A model generated the notes under the pieces. It did not search any database. It was not told where the DNA came from and saw only the letters and a list, made by a program, of their open reading frames with translations. From Dryocosmus kuriphilus (taxonomy: Eukaryota; Arthropoda; Insecta; Hymenoptera; Cynipidae), in assembly GCA_038277395.1 (NCBI GenBank), contig CM076189.1, forward strand, positions 80,217,421 through 80,281,420: DNA of 64,000 nucleotides, given 5' to 3'. The translations under genes and the position numbers were made by a program. Positions 54,831-64,000 of the stretch are shown here, piece after piece. Each line of letters begins with the position of its first letter. The stretch's first letter is position 1.

Positions 54831-55357
54831 AAGAAGCGTAATCGTTCTCAGTCGTGTGGGCCCAATTAGGAAACAAGATTGAAATTGATTGAAATTTGTT
54901 TTCTAACGTTTTCAGTTGATTCCAATCGAACATTTATAGAAGGGCAAAATCGGAAATTGGCTCTAACTTTGGAGACCCATTTTTCTTGCTTCTACATAAC
55001 TAAACAGTATAATATTAAGAAAAGGCCGTGTTTGAAAGTAGCGCGTGGTAATTGTCTTGTTATTTTATTCCTGAAATATCTTTTTTTTTAATTCAAAAAT
55101 GAAAAAAAAAACAGAAAAAGCAACAAAAAGTGAAAAATGTAAGAAGGGAATTAAAGTAATTAAGGTAATTAAAAAGGTAATTAGTTATTATTATTTTTAA
55201 AATATTATTAACGTGGGAAATGGGGCCGGTCGTGATTAAAATTCGACCAATCTTGATGAAATCCTGTGAAATTTTTTAAAATATGACAAAATGAATTCCA
55301 TGTGTCAGAATTTTTTGCTATTTATTTTAGATCGTATTCTAATAAAATTCTAATTAC

Positions 55358-55414
55358 CTCGAGAAGGCGTTTCATGAGGTACATCAAAATTGTGTGGTTG
55401 TGGATCAGCTGATT
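55358..55414 (-). CDS. Unrecognised host gene, internal exon (57 nt)
   Basis: Acceptor TTCTTCTTACAG before 55414 and donor GTAATT after 55358 on the minus strand. It encodes SADPQPHNFDVPHETPSR plus split codons at both ends (phase 1/1) and joins the terminal exon as R-D-S-P. Short but with good splice sites on both sides. Confidence 0.55.
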
Positions 55415-55885
55415 CTGTAAGAAGAATTATGGGGTGTTTTTACTAACAAGATTTTTCAACGAACAAAGAAGAACGAACGTGAATGTTTTAATAATAAATA
55501 TATAATAATCTTGAACACTTAGTTTAAGTTATAGCTAAGAAACATTTTTTAAAAGAAAGACGAATCTTCAACTAAACAAGATTGATTCTCAAACTAAAGT
55601 TTTATAGTTGACTTGAAGCAACAAATTTTATTTATCGGCCAAAAGTAATTGAATTATCAACACAAAAAAATTCTAATAAGGAAATTGAGCTTCTACACAA
55701 GAAAGATGAATTATCAAGAAAAAAATGAGTTTCAGCAAAAGAATTGTACTATCGACGAAAAAACGTAATTTATCAACTAGGAATGAGATTTAAAAAAATA
55801 TTTAAAATCATAAATTCAATTTTCATCATGAAAAGCGAATTTTTAGTTTAAAAAAATTTGCTCACTTCGTCCGCACATTCTCATC

Positions 55886-55932
55886 ACGCGCTTCGCGCGT
55901 GGCTCGCTTCGCTCGCAATATTGAGCGCGCCT
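55886..55932. repeat. GC-rich palindromes
   Basis: CACGCGC-TTC-GCGCGTG (55886-55902) is a perfect hairpin. It is followed by GCTCGCTTCGCTCGC and an AATATT-centred palindrome. It is isolated in AT-rich DNA. A related GCGAGCGAAG word occurs at about 62783. Confidence 0.6.
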
Positions 55933-56229
55933 GGGGCACGCGAGTTAACGAACTCTTCCTCACTTTTTACGCCTTAAAGAAGTGTGCCAAAGCGCAATCC
56001 AATCCGATTAGTCCTTCAAAAATGTCGTGGGAACAGACAACGACGACGATGAAGACAAGGACAACCACAATGACAACGACAACGACGACAGACAGACACC
56101 GTCGTAAAACATGGTTTTTGGAATCAGTGGGTCACGAAACGTCGAGATTTCATGAAATCCGCGAAATTCAGTTTTCACATAAAAACTACTACCTCCTCAT
56201 TTCAGATGAGAATGTAAAAATTAGAAATG

Positions 56230-57340
56230 CGAATATACTTGCTTAATTTGCAACTGGTACATCTTTGGTTGAAAAGTTGAAGAATCATCTATTTTGAATG
56301 AAAATCAATTTTTCATTGTCAAAAATTCCTTTCCTTTGTTCATAATTCGACTATTTTTTGCTGAAGAATAATACTTTTTGTTTCGTAAGTCGACTATTAT
56401 GCTTCTGGATAAGGATTCGGCTTTTTTGTCTAAAAATTAACATTTTCAGTTAAAAAATGGGAATATTTTGCAAATATTCAGCAATTTTGTTACAAATTCA
56501 TTTGTGGTTGAAAACTAATTATTCTGTTGTCGAAAATTCATTCTTGTGGGGTCAGTATAGAATTTTATTAATGAAAACTCCTCTTTTTGAATTAATAGTT
56601 GGACTATATATAATCGCACACTTTGTTAAAAATTCGTTTCTTTCAGTTGAAAATTGAAGTATTCCTATTTTGTTCAAAATGCATTTCTTATTTAAAATTA
56701 AACTATTTCGTTGAATCTTCATGTCTGTCTTTCTGAAAATTTAACATTTCTTAAATTAAAAATTTAGATACTTTGGGTGAAATCTCAACAGTTACATTTT
56801 TTCGTAAAAGTTGGGAATTTAGCTATTTTTGGTTCAAAGCTAAACTTTTATTTCAAAATTTAAGTGTTCCATTTTTCATGAATTTTTTTTGGTAAAAAAT
56901 TCGACTTTCCAAGTTGAAATATTTTGATGAGAAACTCGAGTATGTTGGCTGAAATCTAATATTCCTTGTTGAAAAATCAACTACTTTTTTTCCAAATTTA
57001 CCTATTCCACTTTTCGTTAAATTTTTTATCATTGGTACAAAATTTTACCATTAGATTTCTTGTTGAATATTCATCTTTTTCGGTTGAGAATTCAACGAGT
57101 TCGTGGAAAATCCATAGCTTTTGACTGAAGAGTAAACCGTTGCATTTTTGGGCTAAACGTCTTTCTTTTTACGTTGAAAATTCCACTAGTTTGCAATAAT
57201 TAACCGTTTTTAAGAAAAAATTGAAATATTTCTTTGAAAATTAACTTTTTTGATTGAAAATTTATCTATTTTTTTTTATTAAAAAGTCACTTACTTGTTT
57301 GAAATTTGTTTGAATTTATTTGTTTGAAAATGCTACGTTT
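56230..57340. repeat. Degenerate TTGAAAATTCAACTATTT-type tract
   Basis: Imperfect repeats of a word like TTGAAAATTCAACTATTTGG at irregular spacing. They continue after the foldback and mariner insertions at 60400-60560. Intron of the host gene. Confidence 0.7.
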
Positions 57341-57371
57341 TGGTGGATATATTGGTTATATATACATATAT

Positions 57372-59052
57372 GGGGCATTATACGCCAAATCGGACGGTTT
57401 GAAACATTTTAATTTTTGATTTGCTTGATTTTTTAATATGTTTTTGTACCTATTGAAAGAGGCTTCCAGGTGAATTTTCAGATTTTTTTGATGAATCTTT
57501 CAAGAGATATAAATTTTTTTTTTAAATCGTACTGTTTTGGTTTTTTGCCCATAAATTCTTCAAAAATGAACAAAATTAAGTTTTTTTTAATGAAAATTTT
57601 CGTTTTTTCAGGCAGTTTTCAGAAAAAAATATCTAAAAATTATTGGAAGTAATTTTACCCTCGATTTTTGGGTTTAAACACTTAAATTTTTTTTTGAAAA
57701 TGAGTGTATTTTTCGATTTTTTTGAAAATTTTTTATTTTAAACTATTATTCTTTCAACAACTTTTAAGACCACTCCGGTCGTGGGCCCTTCATAATTGCT
57801 ATTTTTTTTTTTTATTTTTGAAAGTTTAAAAAAAAAGATTTTTCTCTATAAATCATTATAAGTACCGAATTATGTCACTGTATACTCTTTCTTTTACTTA
57901 TTTTTAAATAAGTTTTAAAACTTTTTAATTGTAACAGGTGTTTGAAATCAATAAGTAAACGTTAAGTCTATTTATAGACAATTATAACAAACGTTTTTAT
58001 TTATTTTGGTGTTCTTTTAAAAATTGTTTAAAAGTTATATTATCAATGCTATTTTTTGCTGTAAAGTAGTTTTTTATTTAAAGAATAGTATCTTTATGAA
58101 TTTCTATTTGACTTAAAAAGAGTTGCACATCTTAATCAATGACTTTCTTACGCGGTGGCGCTGCTGACTGTTTCTTTATAATCTCTACGCGGTGCGTCAC
58201 TCATCCTTGTTCTAGTATCCTTGACTAATGATGGGCGCTGCTCGGTCTAACCGCGGTAATACCTTACCATGCCAGCAATTACTGATATTACCGATAATCG
58301 CGGTAAAAAACTATAATTCTTTAATTTCTTGAAAGAAATTAAAGAATTATAGTTTTCTGCACGTAAAATTTTTATAATATGTAATAATTATAAGAAGTAC
58401 ATTAAGTTTGGAGAGCAGTAGACGACAAGACATTTGTTATAATTGTTTATAAATAGACTGAACGCTTACTTATTGATTTTAAACAAATATTACAATTAAA
58501 AAGTATTAAAATTTATTTAAAAATAAGTAAAAACAGAGCATACATTGACAAAAATCGGTACTTATAAAGATTTATAGAAAAAAAATTTTCTTTTCAAATT
58601 TTCAAAAATCAAAGAAAATAGCAATTATGGAGAGCCCACGTACGGAGTGGTCTTAAAAGTTGTGGAAAGAATAGTAGTTTAAGATAAAAAAATGTCAAGA
58701 AAATCGAAAGATGCACTCAGTTTCAAAAAAAAAAAATTAAACGTTCAAACTCAAAAATCGAGGGTAAAATTATTTCAATAATTTTTTAGCTATTTTTTCT
58801 GAAAACTGCATTTAAAAACAAAAACTTTCATTAAAAGAAAATCCTATTTGGTCCATTTTTGAAGAAGTTATGGGCAAAAAACCAAAAAAAGTACGATTTA
58901 AAAAAAAAAATTGGTATCTCTTGAATGATTCATCAAAAAAATTTGAAAATTCACCTGAAAGCCTCTTTCAGTAGCTACAAAAACATATTAAAAAATCAAG
59001 CAAATCAAAATTTCATATTTTTCAAACCGTCCGATTTGGCGTGGAATGCCCC
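57372..59052. mobile_element. Foldback element with arms of about 620 bp
   Basis: 57372-57992 and 58433-59052 are inverted copies. Ends are GGGGCATTATACGCCAAATC and the inverse of GGGGCATTCCACGCCAAATC, flanked by ATATAT on both sides. The centre (58140-58430) is richer in GC and holds a perfect hairpin with 24-bp arms (58307-58330 and 58333-58356, loop GA). No coding sequence. Non-autonomous and unassigned. Confidence 0.8.
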
Positions 59053-59079
59053 ATATATATGTATATATATATATAAGTA

Positions 59080-60399
59080 CGGGGGTGTGATCAAAAAATA
59101 AAGTGACTTTTTATTTTTACCAAAAATATTTATTTATTCATCAATATTGATGTTGTCCCCTTCAAAGAAATCCTCCTCGAATATAATACATTTGTGCCAG
59201 CGCTTTTTTCAACCTTCAAAGCATTTCTGATAAGCACTTTTTGGTATAGACTTCAGCTCTTCTAGCGATGCGGTCTTTATCTCCTCAATCGTCGCAAAAC
59301 GCCGTCCTTTCATGGGTCTTTTCAGTTTTGGAAACAGGAAAAAGTCGCAGGGAGCCAAATCTGTTGAATACGGTGGCTGAGGCTTGATTGTGGTGTTGTG
59401 ATTGGACAAAAAATTACGAACAAGCAATGACTTGTGAGCTGGCGCATTATCGTGGTGCAATAATCATGACTGTTTTTTTTCCACAATTCCGGACGCTTTT
59501 TTCATATTGCTTCACGCAAAAGGCGCATAATTTCAAGGTAATGCTCTTTGTTAACTGTACGACCTTGTGGTAAGAACTTGTGATGCACTACGCCATGATA
59601 ATCGAAGAAAACGGTAAGCAAAACCTTGACATTTGATCAAACTTGGCGTGCCTTTTTTGGTCTTGGTGATCCAGGATGCTTCCACTGGGACGATAGAGCC
59701 TTAGTTTCGACGTCATAACTATATACCCATGTTTCATCACCTGTTATGATCCCTTTCAGCAAGTCTGGGTCGCTGTTGACGTCATTCAACAGCTCCTGAG
59801 CGATGTTCACGCGACGGTTCTTTTGGCCAAATTTGAGCAATTTCGGAACAAACTTCGCTGACACACGTGTCATGCCCAAAATATCCACTAGAATTGCTTG
59901 GCACGAGCCAAACGAGATACCGACATCAGCAGCAACTTCTGTGATGGTAATTCGACGATTCGCTAACACTATTTTCTTCACTTCTTCAACGTTTTCATCA
60001 GTTGTTGACGCGCCGGGACGTCCAGGGCGAGCTTCGTCACTCACATCTTCTCGGCCTTCCCGAAAAGCTTGTACCACTTATAAATATTTTTTTACTCAGA
60101 GTACACTCACCGTATGCCACTGTCAACATTTCAAGTGTTTTGTAGCACTTAATTCCATTTTTTACACAATATTAGATGCAAATTCTTTGATCCATTTATT
60201 TCGACAGTAGAGAATCGGCTACCACGCAAAACACTTCTAACGTTTATGCCTCTCACAAACAAACAAAGAATACTATATACCTGAAACTGTGCACATATGT
60301 TTGGGAGGACTATACCAACATAAGAAAAAAGAAAACGAATATCGACTGTATGCATTCCGCGAAATTCAAAAAGTCACCTTATTTTTTGATCACATCTCT
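59080..60399 (-). mobile_element. mariner transposon
   Basis: 1.3-kb element between TA dinucleotides at 59078-59079 and 60400-60401. The terminal inverted repeats of about 30 bp share GTGTGATCAAAAAATAAAGT / ATGTGATCAAAAAATAAGGT. A mariner transposase relic fills the minus strand. It is inserted beside the foldback element inside the degenerate repeat and an intron. Confidence 0.85.
59134..60195 (-). pseudogene. mariner transposase (D,D34D), broken
   Basis: A cut-and-paste transposase of the mariner family. The probable start is ATG at 60195 (MDQRICI). A stop and a frameshift follow before the open frame 60077-59637, which contains GREDVSDEARPGRPG, the HTH region ITITEVAADVGIS and TGDETWVYSYD (first Asp). 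Stops and frame changes then lead to 59460-59209, with HHDNAPAH (second Asp) and YSTDLAPCDFFLFPK (third Asp). Exactly 34 residues separate the second and third Asp. A TGA replaces the Trp of the C-terminal FEGWKKRW motif before the final TAA at 59134-59136. All three catalytic Asp survive, but the frame is broken several times. Confidence 0.85.
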
Positions 60400-60865
60400 T
60401 ATATTGGTTGAAAATTCAACTCATTTGGGAAATATCTTCAGTTCTTACTTAAGAATCAAGGTACCTCGCTTAAAATTAATCTTAGTTTTTGAAAATATAA
60501 CTATATTTCATTGAAAATTCATTTATTTGTTTGAAAACATTATGCAATGGGAGTAATGGTTAGTGTTGGATTCAGTAGTTTCTTCGCGAATAAGTATTGG
60601 AATTACAATCTCTTCCTCGAAAAAAGTGTCAGATCCAAAACTTACCAATACTTCTTTTTCATAAGGTACGCATCATGTCTTTAATGACAGATTAAAAAAT
60701 TTTTGTTGAAAGTTAATTTTCTGTCCAATTTTAGAATAAAGAAAATCTCCGCGTTTTTCTGTGTTTTTATAATTTTTTAACCTTGCCCTTTAGTTAATAA
60801 AATGCCTCTAGAAGTATGCCCTGATAATATTTTTGTTTTAGATCGTATTATAATTTTTAAATTAC
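60400..60865. other. Intron DNA with degenerate TTGAAAATTC words
   Basis: Continuation of the tract interrupted by the foldback element and mariner. No gene. Confidence 0.5.
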
Positions 60866-61000
60866 CCGATGTACTAGGTAGTGCATGTGTGTCTATTTGA
60901 GGGTGAATATAAAACCCTTTCCAATATCTTGACTTGGGTTTTTTATCAGGGTGTAACACGATATCATTATCCTGTAGTTCATAGCAATCTTCTCCACCAT
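60866..61000 (-). CDS. Unrecognised host gene, internal exon (135 nt)
   Basis: Acceptor TTCTTACACGATCAG before 61000, donor GTAATT after 60866, phase 1 on both sides. It encodes an acidic start (GGEDCYELQDNDIVLHPD) and a basic/aromatic part (KKPKSRYWKGFYIHPQ). Joins its neighbours without a stop. Confidence 0.6.
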
Positions 61001-61169
61001 CTGATCGTGTAAGAAAATGAAAGTCATTATTTATTAAAATATTTTGAAGAAAGGTTACTCAGAAATATTAATTTATAGTAAATTTTGAGCCTGTTAATTA
61101 TTATTTGCCAAGAAGTTCGTTAAAAAGTTGTTTGCACACGGGACATCGAAATAGATGCAGCTGAAGTCC

Positions 61170-61740
61170 AAAAGGAAACAGATGTGGTGTCAGGAAAAAA
61201 GTCAACGACCCTTTTATCGAGAGTAGAAATCACCCTTAACATCTAATGGCTTCAAAACGTCAAAGTCGACGTTCTGCAATAAATAAACTGAAACTTCCTA
61301 AATTACATTGAAAGGTATATGGTTTCAAGAAAAAAGACCACCCACTCCTATATAGAGGGTAGAAATCACACTTGATGTCTAAAATTTATCAGGTCCTAAA
61401 GTCAAAACTTTTTAACAGGAAAATGTATAATATTGTTCTGAAAAGTCATTTTGGGATGTTTGTCTTTGCTTTGAATGTCAGAAAGTTGCTCTTTACTCGT
61501 TCGTCATTTGTGGACTTTAGGACTTGATAAATTTTTGACAATAGAGGTGACTTCTACCCACGATATATGTGTCATTGATCTTTTTCATGACACTACGTTC
61601 CATCCAAAGTTATCTAGGATTGTATATCTTTTTTCTCCATTCCCTGAAGTCCAATTACACACTGAAAAGTGTCGTCCTTAAGACTTTATCCATTGTAGAA
61701 AACAAGGATGATTTCTACCCTGGATGTAAAATTTCAGGAG
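61170..61740. repeat. Inverted-repeat element with repeated modules
   Basis: GGGTAGAAATCACACTTGAT...TTTATCAGGTCCTAAAGTC (61360-61415) is inverted at about 61510-61566. A related module occurs in direct order at 61190-61265 and another inverted one near 61690-61735 (GATGATTTCTACCCTGGATG). It looks like a small non-autonomous element in the intron. Confidence 0.55.
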
Positions 61741-61903
61741 ACGAGGGACTGGGAAGATTGTAGATGAGCTAGTTGGGGCGAGCTAGAGGAGCGAAAGAAG
61801 AATAATGAGAGATTGGTTAGGAGCGTTAATGGAAAACATGTTTGGATTTTGGGTAGAATTCTATAATATTTGTTTTAGACTGTATTTTAGTTTTCTTTAT
61901 TAC

Positions 61904-62017
61904 CGTTTGTCGGTTGATGCCGGAGAATTTGACCACCTCGGACAACTGCAACAATTCCTTGATCATTTTTTATTTTATCACCATCACTTGGATCTAAGTT
62001 TTCGTATGCGTGTGGAG
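61904..62017 (-). CDS. Unrecognised host gene, internal exon (114 nt)
   Basis: Acceptor ATTTTCCTTACAG before 62017 and donor GTAATA after 61904, phase 1 on both sides. It encodes PHAYENLDPSDGDKIKND followed by QGIVAVVRGGQILRHQPTN. Its acid-rich start resembles that of the exon at 60866-61000, which may point to old exon duplication. Confidence 0.6.
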
Positions 62018-62106
62018 CTGTAAGGAAAATGTAGATTATTCCTTATTTTTATATTTAAAAAATTGATTAACTTAGAATTTAATAGAGTGCGCAAATGTTA
62101 CATCAC

Positions 62107-62151
62107 CATCATCTAGATGATCTTGATTAGGGATCGTAACTGTCCTTTTGT
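62107..62151 (-). CDS. Unrecognised host gene, internal exon (45 nt)
   Basis: Acceptor TATGTTTCTTGCAG before 62151. The donor is GTGATG after 62107, or GTAACA six bases later; both keep phase 1. It encodes KRTVTIPNQDHLDD plus split codons. Weakest of the exon calls because it is short and its donor is ambiguous. Confidence 0.5.
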
Positions 62152-63490
62152 CTGCAAGAAACATAAAGATTATTAGTTATTTTAATAATTAAAATTTCAT
62201 TAACCTAGAATTTAATTGGGTGCCCAGAAAATTGAATGCTTAAAATTCTGTGAATCTCTCCTTAGAAACCATTCATTCTCCCTGACCATTTTCAATTTTT
62301 CAACAACATTCTATTATACAAAAAAGTCTTTAGGCGGTGACTGCGAATATCGTATAAGGTAAAGCGAAGAAGAGAACTGGACCATCAGTCTGGTGGCGAA
62401 TGTCGCACGCGTCACATCTATAAATATATTTTGTGTTTCGCTTCTTTATCACGTTCATTGCTTCATGCTTTCGAGGAAAAAAATTTCGGAAGAAGAAAGG
62501 ACGAATCGGTTAATTGAGCAGAGGCGGAAGGCTACAATGAAGCAAAAGGAGTTAGGAAGAAGAAATGTTCAAAATTTAACAGCGGAGCAGCTTTAGAAAA
62601 AACGTGCATTGGGAAGAAAAGAAAGTTCTACAATTGAAGAATATGAGAATGAAAAGAAGAAGAAAAAAGATTCTTATAGAAGATCGAAAGCAAAAAGCAG
62701 ACCAAAACTAATGTTAGGGTTATATGAAGACGGGCAGCAAATAAAGGAATACAGAATACTGACAGAGATACACCCAAGGGGGTTGGCGAGCGAAGAAAGC
62801 AGGGGGCGGAGCCCCTAACTTTTTTATATAGAAAAGAAGACAAATTACAGAAATGACATCGAATAATGTGATAAAAAAGTGGAAAAAGGGAAAAATTTTG
62901 TCACGTAAGAGGGCAAAAACAGGGGAAAGGTTAAACACATATTTTTACATGTATAAAAGAGGAAATAATTTTCTTATAAGGAGTATTATGTTTATAAATA
63001 ATTTTAGCAGATTTGTGAATAATTTATTTTATTAAAGAATTTATTTTTAAACGGTTCATCAATTTTTGTTCACTTTAGAGAATATTCGCAGAAAGTGGAC
63101 GAACATTGTCAATGGAAAAAATTAGGTCTTTCACAAAACTCGCAAGTTCAGGCAATTCTAGGCTTCGGAGTTTTCACCTGAAGATAATATTTTTTATCAG
63201 GAAGATTATATCCTTTAGAACGTCTGAGGTTTCAACAATTTGAAGTTACTGTAGGTAATTGTAGCCGCAAAGGCTTGTTTTACAACAAAAATCATTAGCT
63301 CTTTTAGAAATCTTACAAATTTTAAAAATTTGAGGTTATGAGGTATTTTCCGTGAAAAATCATTACATTTTTAGAAGACACGTAAGACTAAAATCCTTGG
63401 AGATTCAATTTAAAACCTTATTAATTAAAAAAACGAACTTTCTAAAATTTTGAAAATTTAAATTGTAAAAGTTCTAAAAGTTAAACTTAC
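62152..63490. other. Intron of the host gene with a charged ORF relic
   Basis: AT-rich except for the + strand frame at 62465-62818. No other gene seen. Confidence 0.45.
62465..62818 (+). pseudogene. Unrecognised highly charged ORF with an in-frame stop
   Basis: From an ATG at 62465 the frame encodes a Lys/Arg/Glu-rich, helix-forming protein (KKISEEERTNRLIEQRRKAT). It is interrupted by TAG at 62594-62596 and continues in the same frame to 62816-62818, with another Lys-rich stretch (KKKKKDSYRRSKAK). The end runs into GGCGAGCGAAG and GGGGGCGGAGCCCC, GC-rich words unlike the surrounding DNA. It vaguely resembles charged N-termini of Helitron/PIF1-type proteins, but no domain is present. It lies opposite to the host gene, in an intron. 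Confidence 0.35.
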
Positions 63491-63571
63491 TATCCCAGTT
63501 GAAATAAACAAGATTCCTCTTATTATCGTACAAAAACGGTGGGCGCATTGCTCTTCGAAGCAGAGGGCCGC
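63491..63571 (-). CDS. Unrecognised host gene, most upstream visible exon (81 nt)
   Basis: Acceptor TTTTTTCTTACAG before 63571 and donor GTAAGT after 63491 (the best donor of the gene), phase 1 on both sides. It encodes GPLLRRAMRPPFLYDNK and RNLVYFNWD. Earlier exons, including the start codon, must lie beyond 63.6 kb or outside the window. Confidence 0.6.
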
Positions 63572-64000
63572 CTGTAAGAAAAAAGATAGGGATATTTTAT
63601 TAACTAATTTTTTCAACGATCCCGATTGTATTTCCACACCAGTTCATAAAAGATCGACCAATTTTCAAATATATGTTTGCTTCCAATTTTTCATCCTTCA
63701 TTTCCTCTAAATATATATCAAGCGACAAAGCGCTTTATAGAACGAAAAAAAATGAAGAAAGAAACATTTTCGAAAGTAAGAAACATAGTATTTAAGAAGC
63801 AGCCCTCTTAAGCAATCAAAAATTAGCTTTTTAATTTACAAAGTTGTATACTAAGAGTATAAACTAAAAAAAGCGAAAAAAACCATTTGTTTAGCTCTGT
63901 GTCACCACCACCCCCCCCCCCCCCCCCCCCCCCCCCCGTGTCAAAAGCCACTCAGCAGTTTTTTAGTTCACTGACTCTCGCCCCAAATGAGTTTATATGC
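63572..64000. other. Intron or flank with a poly-C tract
   Basis: AT-rich DNA with a 27-nt C run at 63911-63937 preceded by CACCACCA. No gene seen. Confidence 0.5.

Noticed and set aside
55899..56246. 115-codon + strand frame with a Thr-rich stretch
   Set aside because: The Thr run comes from an ACGACA-type microsatellite and the start from a GC palindrome. No family features.

Overview
The window reads as repeat-dense, AT-rich eukaryotic nuclear DNA, almost certainly arthropod and most likely insect. The reasons are spliced exons with GT/AG borders, a BEL/Pao retrotransposon, an env-bearing Ty3/Gypsy (errantivirus-like) element, a D,D34D mariner, a Merlin-type transposon, a THAP9/P-element-like transposase relic, an R2-superfamily LINE and long degenerate simple-sequence tracts. 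No ribosomal RNA, complete tRNA gene, operon or prokaryotic gene is visible. The order of insect cannot be fixed from sequence alone.

Left part (1-13.4 kb): a decayed P-element/THAP9-like transposase on the + strand lies in three pieces. It was split by a 7.9-kb BEL/Pao element (5-bp target duplication GATTG) and by a 1.9-kb LINE that has only ORF1 (14-bp target duplication). Both insertions can be excised on paper, and the flanking coding sequence lines up again.

Middle-left (13.4-24.5 kb): an 11-kb minisatellite with a monomer of about 115-127 bp, organised in blocks separated by a conserved spacer of about 484 bp. Each monomer is an imperfect hairpin: a purine-rich arm, a G-rich loop and a pyrimidine-rich arm. 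Stray spacer and monomer copies occur at 24.3, 27.9, 37.5 and 48.9 kb.

Middle (25-49 kb): a 5'-truncated R2-type LINE (minus strand), a Merlin-like element with modular inverted repeats, then a TIR element inserted in a (TA)n tract. A 15.3-kb Gypsy element on the minus strand sits inside that TIR element. The Gypsy element has gag, protease, RT/RNase H, integrase and an F-type env, all damaged to different degrees. Between integrase and env it carries an uninterrupted small ORF with a double-stranded-RNA-binding domain and a CCHC zinc knuckle. This is the most interesting coding feature in the window: it could act against host RNA silencing or as a nucleic-acid chaperone. Both roles are inference.

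Right part (49.4-64 kb): a probable host gene on the minus strand with at least six exons (63.57 to 50.75 kb). Every intron is phase 1, and the joined frame has no stop before the terminal TAA; I do not recognise the product. Its introns hold a long-armed MITE, degenerate AAGGAATT-type and TTGAAAATTC-type tracts, a 1.7-kb foldback element with 620-bp arms, a mariner, and a small inverted-repeat element. Homopolymer G/C runs at 5.25, 30.3 and 63.9 kb may be assembly artefacts.
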